A stretch of DNA of 64,000 nucleotides, taken from assembly GCA_951799425.1 (NCBI GenBank), contig OX637398.1, forward strand, positions 23,446,270 through 23,510,269. The letters are read 5' to 3'. The DNA is from Ilex aquifolium (lineage: Eukaryota > Streptophyta > Magnoliopsida > Aquifoliales > Aquifoliaceae). A model generated the notes under the pieces. It searched no databases and had not been told where the DNA came from. It was given only the letters and a program-made list of their open reading frames with translations. Below, piece after piece: positions 1 to 11,059 of this stretch. The position numbers were made by a program, and so were the translations under genes. How positions within the stretch are numbered: the first letter of the stretch is position 1; each line of letters opens with the position of its first letter.

Positions 1-2870
1 TTTGATTGATTCAACTTGTAGTATGTCAATCGATTTTGTTCAGTAGCAGCCCAAGCATCTACTACAAATTCCTGGAATAGTTTTCCAGCTCTCAAAATAG
101 TTGAATACTCAGTGTCACGTTGGAACATACGATAACTGTAATATTGCAATTGAGTCAGTCGAGTAGATGAAGGTTGACCCTGTACAACATTCCATTGTAT
201 TAAATCTGGATTCCATCCTAGCTCACCATAAGGAAACAATAACACGTAATGCAATGGTAAATAAGCCGGGTGACACTCATTAATTTGCATTAATTGATTG
301 TCCCCCCTCAAATGTAACACAATATCTCTCATTCCACTTGACTCAGTTCCATCTCCCGGTAATATTACAGCAATCTCATCCGTTGTTGGGAGATTATATC
401 GACGCCGGTCTGTTACAGCACTGTAGTGAAGATAGGCAGGTAAATTTTGTCCGGTCAATTCCAATTCACTTAAAACTATGTGAGCCTGTTGAAATTTTGT
501 GGGAAATGGATTTACGTGCAATAAACAATCTTGAATAGTTTTCAAAACATCCCTTCTCAAGTTAGGATTTCTATTGCTGCGGACATCTAAAGCCGAATTT
601 GGATCATAAATGTACAACTGAGAGTAAATGGGTTCACGCCCTGGTTGTGGTATTAGTGATCCTGTTCGATGGCGTAATTCTCCATGGATGGTAAATGTTC
701 TAGGCCCCCTCCCAACAATTAATCTTTCATCCAAAGTAGCACCAAGACTCGTAAAAGCATTAGCTGCATTATATTCTCGTGTATGTTGACGAAATGATTT
801 TGATTGTTCATCATTGTGATCATACAATGTTTTAAGCGACAAAGGGGGTGTAATAAGTGGAGGTAGCCTAATTTTTCCTTGCAAACAACATTTACCAAAT
901 AAAGGATTTGATACAGATGAATGTGCTAATTTTTCAGCAAGCCAGTGTAAGGCGGAACAATGAGGACATGTTCGATTCATCATGCCAAGGAAATGACGAT
1001 CTGGAATTTCATGTCCCCGAGGATCAAGTGCAACACTTATAGCTACACCTTCTTCTACTACGTATGCACTACATATCAAATTTAAATGTCATACAATTAG
1101 TTCGTATAAATTGAATACAAACTTAAAAGAACAACATGAATAAGACAGTAAGACTGAGAATAAGACATTTTAAATTATAACAAACACCTGTTGCCTTCAT
1201 TCGGATTAGGAATTTGTTGAAACATGTTTGTCACATACGATGGTCCTGAGGAACGCGGGGAAAGTGGTTCCAAGGGTGTTGTTGTGCTTCCGTCAAGGTT
1301 TTGAGGAGGTAATTCTAGAAGCATTGTAGGCACAAACGACACCCCTGAGACATTTGGTGGCCCAACAACAGGTATTTCCATGGAACACCGAGAGAATGAC
1401 TGCAATCGTGTTGGTGTTCCTTCGATCGGGTTTTGAGGAGGATCTTTTTGAATCATGATAGGCACAGATAACAGCCCTGAAACATTTATTGTGGTGTCTT
1501 TATCAAGATTTTGGAGCACGGTGGTCGACAATGACTCTAAGACATTTGCTCGTGTTGTTGTGCCTTCGATTAGGTTTTGAGGAGGATCTTCTTGAAAGAT
1601 GATGGGCACTGATAACAACTCTGAAATATTCGTTGTGATGTATTCAGCAAGATGCTGGTGCATGATGGTCGACCATGATTCTAAGACATTTGTTCGTATT
1701 GGTGTGCCTTCGATTAGGTCTGGAGGAGGATATTCTTGAATCATGATGGGTACAGACAACAATTCTGGAACATTTGTTGTGGTGTCTTCATCAAGAGTTT
1801 GGAGCATGGTGGTGGACGATGAATCCAAGTCAGTTGCAGTCACTATACTTTCTAATATAGGATGGGGTAATTCCATATGCGAAGTAATCGATTGAAGCCG
1901 AGATCGTTTACTTGATTCTCGTCCTAGGCATGCTAGGCGACGACGACTCAGTGGTAAAGAAGGGAAAAATCTAGGCTGAACGGGGGCGCATTGTCTTGAT
2001 CTCTCTCGTTCTTGACGTGCACGTTGTCCCAATTGACGTTTGGAGCACACATTTTCTTTCCCAACATAACGCATTTCTGGCTCAAGACTTGCACATTGTA
2101 TCAAAATTGCTTTTGATATAACATTATTGCTTTGTGCCTAAAACAAAAAATAATTAGAAACTAATTATTAAACGTATCTCTTATCGCAGTGATACCCTAT
2201 CATTTCTTATAATTATGTAGGTAAGATATATATAAATATATAGATAATTAATGCAAGCTACTGTAAACGATTCGAACACTATTATGTTATAGATTTGTTG
2301 CTTAAACGTATCTCTTTTCTTAATATGTTTAAATTCCTGTCTAACTTCATTATTATAATAAGATAAACTACTTTGTACAGCAGAAATTAAAATACTTGAT
2401 TTTTACAAATAATGATTTATTATTGAACCACATTATGCAACAAAAAATGAGAAAAAATTGGTAAAATACAACAACATTCCCAAAGCTGATACATACAGGT
2501 TGCTATATTTAAAACAAATTTGCCAAAACTTCATATGAAAACTGATCCAATTGGCAATATTAACCTGTGTGTACAACTCATAATGTTTAGATGTTGACCC
2601 TCGCAGTTTCAATATTTTTGTCATTTGGATCCAACCTTATATACAATCTATCATTAGGATCAAACACATCTTTATTTTTTCTCTATTTTTTTTTATTTTG
2701 AAGCTAACAAAATAAAAAAAGATCATAAACATCTTTATACGCATAAAACCATAGAGAAAAAATATGATGAAAAGTCATACCAGTTGACAAACTGTACTTT
2801 TTGTTCCTTTGTTAGAAGAGGTAGCTTTTTCTTTCCCCTTATATCTGGCATTCGTCGATGAATTTGACAT
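1..2870 (-). CDS. Helitron Rep/helicase protein, N-terminal part (three exons, open at window edge)
   Basis: Rolling-circle transposition protein of a Helitron. I place exon 1 at 2870-2781 (ATG start, donor GTATGA), exon 2 at 2137-1188 (acceptor TTTTGTTTTAG, donor GTGTTTG), and exon 3 from 1068 (acceptor ATATGTAG) to base 1. The phases fit and about 702 codons stay open. Exon 2 has a basic N-terminal stretch and then 48-residue repeats. Exon 3 opens with a Cys motif (CPHCSALHW, then FGKCCLQGK) seen in plant Helitron proteins. Near its end is the Helitron_like_N block (HPAYLPLHYVLLFPYGELG, then QYYSYRMFQRD and LFQEFVVDAWAA). The Rep catalytic HUH motif and the helicase lie beyond the edge. Splicing is inferred from consensus and frame only. 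The start ATG was chosen because it opens the only exon that fits in phase upstream of exon 2. Confidence 0.88.
1249..1855 (-). repeat. 48-residue tandem repeat within Helitron protein exon 2
   Basis: Exon 2 codes for about four imperfect copies of a unit containing LLSVPIM, then PP..LIEGT, then NVLES. The first three copies are spaced exactly 48 residues (144 bp) apart and the last about 44. The composition (Ser, Thr, Pro, Leu, acidic) suggests a flexible linker between the basic N-terminus and the Cys motif of exon 3. The period keeps the frame open, so copy number could change without breaking the protein. Confidence 0.8.
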
Positions 2871-3612
2871 TTTTTCCTCCTTTAATAAAAAAAACAATAC
2901 ATATAATGTAAGCAAACGCTAGAAAGTGCAAATTGGGTTTGTCATGTAAATGGAGTAAACATCATTAAGGACAAAAAATTGACACGAAAGCTTCATTATT
3001 TGCACTAATCTTAAGCTAACAAAACTATAACAGTCAAAACCAATTTAACATTCGAAAACACCCAAACTGTAACAATCAAACTATAATATTAATCAAACTA
3101 TAATATTAAAGCTAGTAACATATGTGTACAACTCATAATGTGTGTTAGTGCCTACATTAAGGATGTTTTTGTCAAACAGATCCAATGTTATGTACAATCT
3201 ATCAACAGGATCAAACACACACAATGTGAAACCCGGGAAAATTTGAAATTTTTCTGAAAAAGGGCAAAATGGTAATTTGCCATTACTGCACGTATTTGAA
3301 ATACATATGTTCTAGACCTCGGATGAGGAAACGGAGTGCGTCGTTGGATTCACAACGCGAAATCTAGTGACCACCAGAAATTTCGTTGAATTCCGAGATA
3401 GTCGGATTTTGCACGTAGTTCGAGACGACTGCGTGGCGATTGACCTTGTAAAGGTCCCCAAAAACGAGAAATATTAAATTTCCTTAAAATTAAGTTAAAG
3501 TTCAAATAAAATTAAATTGAAGTTAACCGAGATCAAATAAATCGTTTCGGGATAAAATCGGACCCGATTAAGTGGGGGACATGTGGCTCGACTCGGGCCA
3601 AGTCTTAAAAAG

Positions 3613-3620
3613 TATAAAAG
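3613..3620 (+). promoter_or_regulatory. TATA box of T-a LTR
   Basis: TATAAAAG lies 389 bp into the LTR, in AGTATAAAAGGGGC. The copy in T1 has TATAAATAGG at the equivalent place (34381-34390). This fixes U3 as roughly the first 400 bp of family T LTRs, so the palindrome cluster of this family falls in the transcribed R/U5 part. Confidence 0.7.
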
Positions 3621-5371
3621 GGGCAAAATATCTGAAAAATCAGATATTCTATACCCATTTGGCCGGCTGGTTCAGGCGTGAGAAGAGAGAAAGAGAGAAA
3701 ATCAATTCTTCAAGTCTTCTCTCTTGGATTCCCGGAGCTCCGTCACTCGGATCAACAAGAACCAAGAATTAAAGTTGCTCTACGCGGTGAGGGCTTCGAC
3801 TACGTACCAAAAACAAGGCGTTTCACCGAATATCCAAGGGTGAAGTTTGGGGAAAGTCTTGGTTTTTGAGTGATTTTGGTGTATAGAGATTGCCTACATC
3901 TCTATTGAGGTAGGGGTTATTCCTATCTTGGATCATTCTACCCTAGGTGTAGCTAGGTTAAGGATATATATATATATATACATGCATGTGTAATGATGTA
4001 TATATGTGTTTATGGTTATGAGAATGGAAAGGTGAGCATGAAATTAGCTTAGGCTTGTTGCTAGCTAAATTTTGATATGTGTAAGTTATATGTGATGCAT
4101 TATATAACTTGGTGATATTGAAGGCATGTTTTGTGTATTGGAAGTTGTTGTTTTGCTTAAAATGAAACAATATGTTAGTGCCTATGAGGTGTTTGATAAT
4201 ATGCCTTGGTGGGTTGTTTAGATGATTTGTTTGGGGTCATTGGAATAACATGTTTGAATGTGTTATTGATGTATTGACATATGCTCATTGATATGTTGTT
4301 TATGATGGTTTATGGAATTTACATGCTTATGATTTAAATTCCATGGAATGTGAAGATATGTGTTGATTATTGCTCATGTTGTATACATTACATATTGGGC
4401 ATGATCATGGCATCACATTCATGGGACAATTGCATGAGTGTTGGTGTGTGGGAGATGCATAGATTTAATCGACACCTTGTTTGGTGCTTGATATGTGGGC
4501 TCGGGAGAAATTGGATCGACGATCCTTTTTGAGTCGCATGTTGCATAAGGAAAACTTGTGTTGGGTATAGCAAGAAGGGGCATGGCGACTTCCTTGGGTG
4601 CAAAACCCTAAACCACTTGGTTGAGTCACTTGGCCGGCGGTGAGATTCCAGAAAAGTGACACGGTGTACGGAACCGGCGGTTTGATTCCGAAAATCCGTT
4701 GCCCAAAGAAAACACAAGGATTTGGTTATAAAAACACCCATTCAATGGGTAGATTCCAATAATGATCGGATTTCATAACGATCATTGGATGGATTTTTCC
4801 GTCAATAGACGGGTTGCATTACACTTTGGCGTTGCATTGTGTTGTGTGAGTCGGTGAAGACTCGGGTTGAAATGCTTGGGTGAGTGTCACTTCATTCCAT
4901 GGCATAGCATTGTTGCATTCCATCATAGAATGCATAAGTATGAGAATGATTAATTATATGTTTATGTGATGATTACATGAGCATGTGCATCTAGGGGAAG
5001 AGTAACCTCTATAGGTTTATCTCTACTGGGCGTTGTGCTCACCCTATACGGGAAACAATTTCAGGTGTCGGGTTTACACCGGCGATTGGCTCCCATGGAG
5101 AGCATCAAGGGTGAAGGGGGCCTAAGTGCGGCCCTATCTCAAGATTTTGTAAACCTTTTGTTTTACAATGGTTTATGACATGTAAATTTTGTATAAACAA
5201 ACTTATTTCATTCCCTTTTTGAATTATATTTGTATGGGATAGATTGTAATGGTCGTGTATGGATCTTGTGCAAAATGTAAAAATATAGTTGTACATGTCT
5301 GGGATGATGTGGAATTGAGTTAGGATGAATTGGAAATGAAAAATGGAGCAAGAAAGCAAAACTGGGCAGCA

Positions 5372-5546
5372 ACTACTGGTAGTCAATGGGTAACTACCGG
5401 TAGTCGACTGTCCAGTGTGTATCAGCTACCGGTAGACAACAGGTAGTCGTAACTCCAGAAGGTTTCGGCTACCGGTAGACAACAGGTAGTCGTAACTCCA
5501 GAATGTTTCGGCTACCGGTAGCCGATAAACAGCTACCGGTAGTCAT
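5372..5546 (+). repeat. Palindrome cluster (CTACCGGTAG type) in T-a LTR
   Basis: The cluster follows AAAACTGGGCAG. It holds ACTACTGGTAGT, ACTACCGGTAGT and three copies of GCTACCGGTAG in a 43-bp tandem unit (starts at 5425, 5468 and 5511), with TCCAGTGTG as a spacer near 5411. It is one member of the recurring palindrome module described under findings. Confidence 0.85.
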
Positions 5547-5961
5547 TCCAAAAATCTGAAATTTTCAAATGTTTTGCCAAATCTTTGGGCTTTGAATTTC
5601 CTTCCCTTAGATGATCAAAGTGGACCCTAATGGGGTACAAACCACGGTGTATGGGACTTTAATTGAATCAAATGAATGTTAAACCGAAGTTTCATTATGG
5701 GTTATAATCCCGGCTTAATAATATTCTTGATGTGGTGTCGGGCTAAGCGATATCCACGGATGTTTCCGCGGGTTGATGGGTTATCAACGGGACCCCCGGA
5801 TTTTTGGGGTGTCACACACAAAAGCCCCAAAAACTGTCATGTAAATGGAGTAAACATCTTTTTTTTTTTTTTTTTATTCTGAAGCTAACAAAATAAAAAA
5901 AAATCATAGACATCTTTATACACATAAAACCATAGCCAAAAAATAGGATGAAAAGTCATAC

Positions 5962-6051
5962 CAGTGGACAAACTGTACTTTTGGTTCCTTTGTTAGAAGA
6001 CGTAGCTTTTTCTTTCCCCTTATATCTGGCATTCGTCGATGGATTTGACAT
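5962..6051 (-). pseudogene. Second copy of Helitron coding exon 1
   Basis: This is a 90-nt open stretch starting at an ATG at 6051. It codes for a 30-residue peptide nearly identical to exon 1 at 2870-2781 (MSNPSTNARYKGKEKATSS here, MSNSSTNARYKGKEKATSS there) and is followed by the same donor GTATGA. Its frame and donor are intact, so either copy could serve as the first coding exon. I prefer the copy at 2870 because it is nearer exon 2 and has no LTR in between. Confidence 0.75.
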
Positions 6052-6105
6052 TTTTTCCTCCTTTAATAAAAAAAACAATACATATAATGTATGAAAACGC
6101 TAGGA

Positions 6106-9100
6106 AAAAAAATTGGATAAATCTCTAAAGTTATATACAAATACATATTATGGATCCAACCTTGTATACAACCTTATATTAGTTGGACAAATCTCTAAAG
6201 TTGGACTTTCGTTTCAAGCTATGGGTCCCAATTTAATGTTCTTTTAATGTTTTACTCTTTCTTCAATTCGGGTGATGAACCTGTATGTTTTTTATAGTAT
6301 TTATGGAACCGTATGCAATCCTTTAATTGCTGGATCATAATAAGCAATATAAATCTCAATAGCTTGCTTGTTGTGATTTCAGTTTGGGTGTGTTGGTTTG
6401 TATATCTATGGTTTCTTTATACTTGGTAGAGAGATCATGTTGAATCAATAACATTTGAAAGCCATGATTATATGTTATGAGATAATAGATTAGCAAATTA
6501 CAAAGAGCAGGCTGTTCTGATTTGTCCATATGAGTGGCCTTGATGTATTTTCTTTCTTAGTAAACCATAATTCGATTTTGTTATCCTGAATGTAGGAGAT
6601 GTTATACTAAATGTTAGAGTTTAGTTCAATTATTTATGATCAAGTCGTATGCATCAATTAAATTTTTTTATTCCTAAAACCTACCTATGTGCTCTAGGTT
6701 GTCTTTTGAAAAAATTTGTCCGGCATTAATGGCTAATGGGCAAGATGCTTGTTTGATGAGTTTAAAAAATAAGAGAAAGCCTAACATTTAGGTCAGGAAG
6801 GAGGAATATCCTAACCTATTGATAAAATACCTACCAGCCTACGAATTTTATGATCCTCATTAACCCTTTGTAATTGTACATTGGTGTTATAATCTCACCG
6901 TACATATGGTCATGTCCAGTAGACTGCATTTTCAGATTCTAGAATTGTTGTTTTTGCCATTGCAGATTGATGATCTGATGTTGCAGTATGTTGTTTAAGC
7001 TATTGCCACTTCAACATTCGAAAACAATTTAACATTCAAATTGAACATTCGAAAACAATTTAACATTCAAATTGATAAATTTATTCGAAAAACCCAAACT
7101 ATAACATTCGAACCAATTGAACGTTCGAAAAACCCAAACTATAACATTCAAAACAATTTAACATTCGATTTGTTTGATTTATTTGAAAAAAAAACATTAC
7201 TTATTATAAGTAGCGTGACATATTTGTTCGGCATGTATATAGCAAACCATGGACAGTTATGAGAACTCAACTGATAGGAATATTAGTAAACTGTAGATCA
7301 CCATATAAGCATTAAATCAAATGGCCAACATAAAAAGTCAAACCCAACAACATAAAGAAGCACAACTTGAGTAGTAAGACAATAAAAGAGAACCCTTCTT
7401 GGTCTACGACAACAACAAACATAAATTCTAAATTTCAAAATTCTAAATTTGACACAAACCAAGGCAAAGGAATGGCAATACAACATCAAATTAAATAAGC
7501 ACAACTCCTAAACAAAGAGATAGGTAACTTCAATGGTACCAATGAAACAACAATCAATTCAAGCACAAAATCATAATTTTCACTCAAGCATAAAATTTCG
7601 TATTCAAGAAAAAAAAAATCCTATAATCCTAATTCCAATCTCAATTGAATCACATAATTCCCAACTACTCAAAAAAAAAGTTTTAAAGAGTAATCCTAAT
7701 TCCAATATTTAGTTTAAATTACTCTCAAATACTAATTCCAATAATCCCATAATCCTAATCAAACTACATTCAAATTGAACCTAATCAAACCAAATTCAAA
7801 ATGAACATAACGAAACCAAGTTCAAAACTTGTCTAAGCAAATAGGCTTTCATGGGATTGGTGAACCCACCTCACAATAAAAAGTTAACAATCATGATCCA
7901 CATTTTCAATGCAAAATAAGTACTTTGTTTCAAAACTTTTTTCCTAAATTTCACATAAATTAAAGAATAATATTCAAGACCCATACTTGTATCCCGATGG
8001 TAAAGTTAACATAAAAAGATGTCTTCACTAAAACCCTTATGAATACATAAAAAGAACTCTCCTATAAGTAAAATAAAGGGGGGCTTTTGAAAATTTTTGG
8101 GGAAGAAAGGACACATAGACTACACTAATTTTGATTTTTTCAAACACCAAATTAAAACCAAAACATTGAAAACAACCGGTAAGTGATTTGCTCAAACAAC
8201 ATCTAATTGATTATGGACAATACACCAAAGCAACTAAAGCAAAGCAAATCAGCTTCAAGTAAAGCAAAGCAAAGCAGCTTTTTGCAAATTGATCAAACAA
8301 CCTGAGCAGCTTCAAGTAACGAAACCGTGCTTATGGACAAAACGACATATACAAAGAGAAACCCCCAAAACGAAAGCAAAACGACATATACAAAGAGAAA
8401 CCCCCAAAACCGTGACTATGGACAAAACGAAACCCACCTATGAAACCCCCAAAACCGTGATAAATTGACCTCTGAAAACAAAACAAAACCCACCTCTAAA
8501 ACCCCCAAAACCGTGTGTGTGTCGTAAATTGAATTAAAGCTTCATTATTTGACACTAATGTGAAGCTAACAAAACTATAATAGTTGAAACCAATCTAAAA
8601 ATTAACTATCCAAAGCACTAAAATTAACACCCAACGTTAGAGTGCAAAATTGATATAAAATTGTTTATGGACCAATCTAAAATTTTTTTTACAAACTTTC
8701 AGTTTTGAAAAAGAAATAATTTAATTGAAAGGAACTATGAAAATTGTTTATGGACCAATCTAAAAAAATTCATTCGAAAATTTTAAATTTCTCTCTATCT
8801 AAAAAAAATCACTCTTCATGCATGTCCTACACATCACCAACACTTATCTATCCAAAGCAATTAAAAAAATTGATGAATTAACGGTCATTTCCAATTATAG
8901 AAAACAAAAATGAAAACACACTAATTAATTTGTCATTTTATTTTCCATAATGAGCTACTATCAGCTTTAATTCACAACTTCCAGTCGATCAAACTCAAGC
9001 TCGGAATTTCAGATCCAAGAAATTCATAACACTCAAATTAACAATTGTTAAATTTATTTGAAAAAAAAAACAGATAATTTCAAACCAAAATGAAGACTCA

Positions 9101-9116
9101 ATATATGTTCAATATA
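6106..9116 (-). other. Helitron 5' non-coding leader, AT-rich, with short repeats
   Basis: No coding region was recognised. The stretch is AT-rich and contains short local repeats: AACATTCGAAAACAATTTAAC repeated around 7012-7165, AACGACATATACAAAGAGAA repeated around 8340-8450, and AACCCCCAAAACCGTG several times at 8400-8515. The stretch at 8535-8600 resembles 2985-3050. It lies between the Helitron 5' terminus and the first coding exon, so it probably holds the promoter and untranslated leader. Confidence 0.55.
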
Positions 9117-9238
9117 TATTGTGTGTGTGCTGGTGTGTGTGGGTTCAATATATGTTGTATGTGTGTGTGCTGGTGTGTGTGGGTTCAATAAATGTTGTAT
9201 GTGTGTGTGTGTGCTGGTGTGTGTGGGTTTATTGTGTA
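9117..9238 (+). repeat. TG-rich minisatellite
   Basis: About three copies of a unit with GTGTGTGTGCTGGTGTGTGT followed by GGGTTCAATA and TGTTGTAT. They lie inside the Helitron leader just left of the GA microsatellite. Confidence 0.8.
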
Positions 9239-9252
9239 TTTAACTGTGTGTC

Positions 9253-9254
<2 letters not shown>

Positions 9255-9310
<56 letters not shown>
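9255..9310 (+). repeat. (GA)n microsatellite, about 27 repeats
   Basis: An uninterrupted GA run. On the Helitron coding strand it is (CT)n, which is common in plant promoters and 5' leaders. The Ser-Leu and Arg-Glu open stretches crossing it are by-products of the repeat. Confidence 0.95.
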
Positions 9311-9311
<1 letters not shown>

Positions 9312-9600
9312 GTACCTGGGCAATATTCTTCTTCAGTAGAGCTTTTGTTCCAAGAAATTAGAGAATGTCCAAGGAACTTTTCGTTGACCTTATGCTGGAG
9401 ACTTCTTGAAGATGGGGAAGTCAAGGTATTGCCCTCTCATGATACAGAGCAAGCTGTTTTGTCCCAAAGAAAGGGGTGGGAGAGTGTTTGTGTCCAAGAA
9501 ACGAATTGGGTATTTGTTGGATAGTGGGGTTTTTGAAGGATGGCTTACGGGGAAAGGGATTGAATCAGAGTTGAGGAAGTTTTCAGCTTAACTGAGATGG
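9311..9600. other. Unrecognised low-repeat segment in Helitron leader, possible captured exon
   Basis: This segment is less AT-rich than its surroundings. On the minus strand an open stretch from 9424 ends in CCCAG followed by GTACAC at the edge of the CT run, a good donor. On the plus strand 9406-9591 is open for 61 residues. Neither peptide matches a family I know. Helitrons often capture host exons, so this may be a fragment of a host gene or the first non-coding exon of the Helitron transcript. The direction cannot be decided. Confidence 0.3.
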
Positions 9601-9665
9601 GGAAGTCAAGGTTATTGGGATGTTTGACTGAGATGGTGAAGTCAAGGTTATTGGGATGTTTGATC
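9596..9665 (+). repeat. 35-bp direct duplication
   Basis: The stretch beginning CTGAGATGGGGAAGTCAAGG and ending TTGGGATGTTT is repeated with one difference immediately downstream. It lies within the Helitron, close to its 5' end. Confidence 0.8.
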
Positions 9666-9943
9666 ACTCACTTGCTGTGTGTGTTTCAGCTGGACGCCTG
9701 AGTGAGAGAGAGAGAGATGGACGCCTGAGATGGATGGTGTGTGTGTCAGCTGGGTGGCGTGTCTGTGTTGATAAAGTGGGCGGGAGGTTGAATTTGGGTG
9801 GGATAGATTTTGGGCCATTGGATATAATTATATGGGTTTGGATGAAATCTGAACCGTTTATTTAAATTTCAATTAAATCCTAGCCGTTGTTCTGCTTTTC
9901 TAAATTGGGGGAGTTGATTTGAATTGGAAAATTTTGAAATTGC

Positions 9944-9963
9944 CTCTATCTTATTAGTATAGA
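9944..9963 (-). other. Helitron 5' terminus
   Basis: Read on the minus strand, TCTATACTAATAAGATAGAG is preceded by A (the complement of T9964). It starts with the canonical TC, and bases 1-5 (TCTAT) can pair with bases 15-19 (ATAGA), a small subterminal hairpin. It also coincides with the end of similarity to the inverted-repeat element on the right. Termini of this form are common for plant Helitrons. Confidence 0.7.
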
Positions 9964-11059
9964 TTATACATAGACTTTATGTATTTTGTATGCACATAAT
10001 ACTTACACTCATATCGTCAATGTTCGTTAGACCTCTAAAGTTTAAAATATTATATTTAGACCCTTTATTAGTTACAGAACTAACAAAATCTATTAAACGA
10101 CCAAATTACCTCAATTAAAGATAGAAGATATTGTGTCCATTACAGTTTGAACCTTTTTTTTTATTTTTTTAATTTTATTCCAATAGACAATATAATTGTA
10201 TACAAATAAGTGTTGAATTGAGTTATTTGACATATTTATATTAATTACTATTTTTTTCTCAAAAAATTGAGATTTTGTTTGATTTTTATGTAAATAGATG
10301 ACATAATGGAATATGCAAATGTGTTGATTACGTTTATTTCATATGTTCGTACTTGATGATTGGAAAATTGACCCGAGGTGAAAAGTCAATAGTCCAAGGC
10401 CAACCCACTCTATCAAGAGTTCTAATTTGAATAGAATTATACATATCATAGATAAGCTAAATTTAACTGCACGGATAACATTAATTAGTGTATAAAAATA
10501 AATACCTAATTCTTATCTTTCTATGATTGACTAGATCTTCAATCATTATCCCTCTGTAATTCAAACTATCGTAACTCCCATAAATAGAGCTTCATTGATG
10601 CTTTTGAGTTACTTATTGACTTAGACATTGGAGAGTCGACCATCGGAGTCCCCTCCGACATCTGACTTCTTTTTCAGGTGATCGAAGCCCAAAAAATTAA
10701 CATGGTGGTCGTCTAAATTTTGGCATCAATAATATTAATTATGTTTTTTTAAAAGAAAAAAATTAAATTTTTATTTTTGATTTTATTTCAATAAATAACA
10801 TAATAGAACATGAATTTTGATTGTAAAATTTAAAGTATTTAATATTCTATCTTTAATTGGAATATGTTCTATCTAAGTGTAATATTTTAAACTTGAGGCG
10901 TCTAAGTATGACACACACTTCAACTTTTAAGGGTCTCGATGTAATTTACTAATATATATACTAACGGACATTAACAACAAGGGTCTATATATTACGCGCG
11001 TACAAACTTCAGTGATTTATGTGTAATATTTTAATTATTAGGGGGTCTAAGTGATTAAA
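9964..11059. mobile_element. Long terminal-inverted-repeat DNA element, left end cut by the Helitron
   Basis: The sequence near 9970-10115 is matched in inverted form by 10845-11000. Shared stretches include AAGTTTAAAATATTA (10039 against its complement near 10880), GTTCGTTAG, and CAATTAAAGATAGAA (10110 against its complement near 10845). The arms carry the pattern of an AGACC-type word next to a TTTAAAATATTA-type word. No transposase is visible between them, so it is non-autonomous. Long arms suggest a MULE-type element, but the class is not proven. The centre (about 10350-10735) has a TATAAATAGAGC-like box and could hold an LTR remnant. Confidence 0.5.

Larger units (their letters stand above)
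3225..5816 (+). mobile_element. Solo LTR, family T (Tekay/Del type), copy T-a
   Basis: This is a 2592 bp LTR that begins TGTGAAACCCGGG and ends GGGGTGTCACA. It is flanked by perfect 5-bp target duplications CACAA at 3220-3224 and 5817-5821, and no internal region is present. The ends match the LTRs attached to Tekay pol genes at 33991 and 49085. A TATA box lies at 3613. A palindrome cluster lies at 5372-5546. An intact target duplication with a full-length LTR suggests a moderately recent insertion followed by LTR-LTR recombination. Confidence 0.92.
2573..6105 (-). repeat. Tandem duplication of Helitron leader and first exon, split by a solo LTR
   Basis: Sequence around 2573-2920 recurs at 3123-3224 and 5817-6105. 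The shared parts include the TGTACAACTCATAATG stretch, the AT-rich tract, exon 1 and its donor site. After removing the nested LTR and its target duplication, the period is about 584 bp. The duplication therefore predates the LTR insertion. Part of copy 1 (about 2921-3110) has a further diverged match near 8535-8600. Confidence 0.75.
1..9963 (-). mobile_element. Helitron, autonomous type, 5' part; 3' end lies outside the window
   Basis: The 5' terminus is read on the minus strand at 9963. It begins TCTATACTAATAAGATAGAG, is preceded by A, and has the initial TC expected of Helitrons, which insert between A and T without target duplication. From there the element runs left through a leader of several kilobases, three coding exons for a Helitron replication protein (2870 to 1), and off the window. 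The 3' CTRR end and its hairpin are therefore not visible. A 2.6 kb solo LTR is nested at 3225-5816. The coding exons carry no stop, so the element may be fairly young. The exact 5' end is inferred from family rules and the sequence match. The protein identification is strong. Confidence 0.85.

Noticed and set aside
9185-9524. Open stretches on both strands across the GA/CT microsatellite
   Set aside because: They are simple Arg-Glu and Ser-Leu translations of the repeat and have no domain.
10350-10735. Possible small solo LTR with a TATA-like box inside the inverted-repeat element
   Set aside because: No matching TG/CA ends with a target duplication could be found, so it is mentioned only as a possibility within that element.
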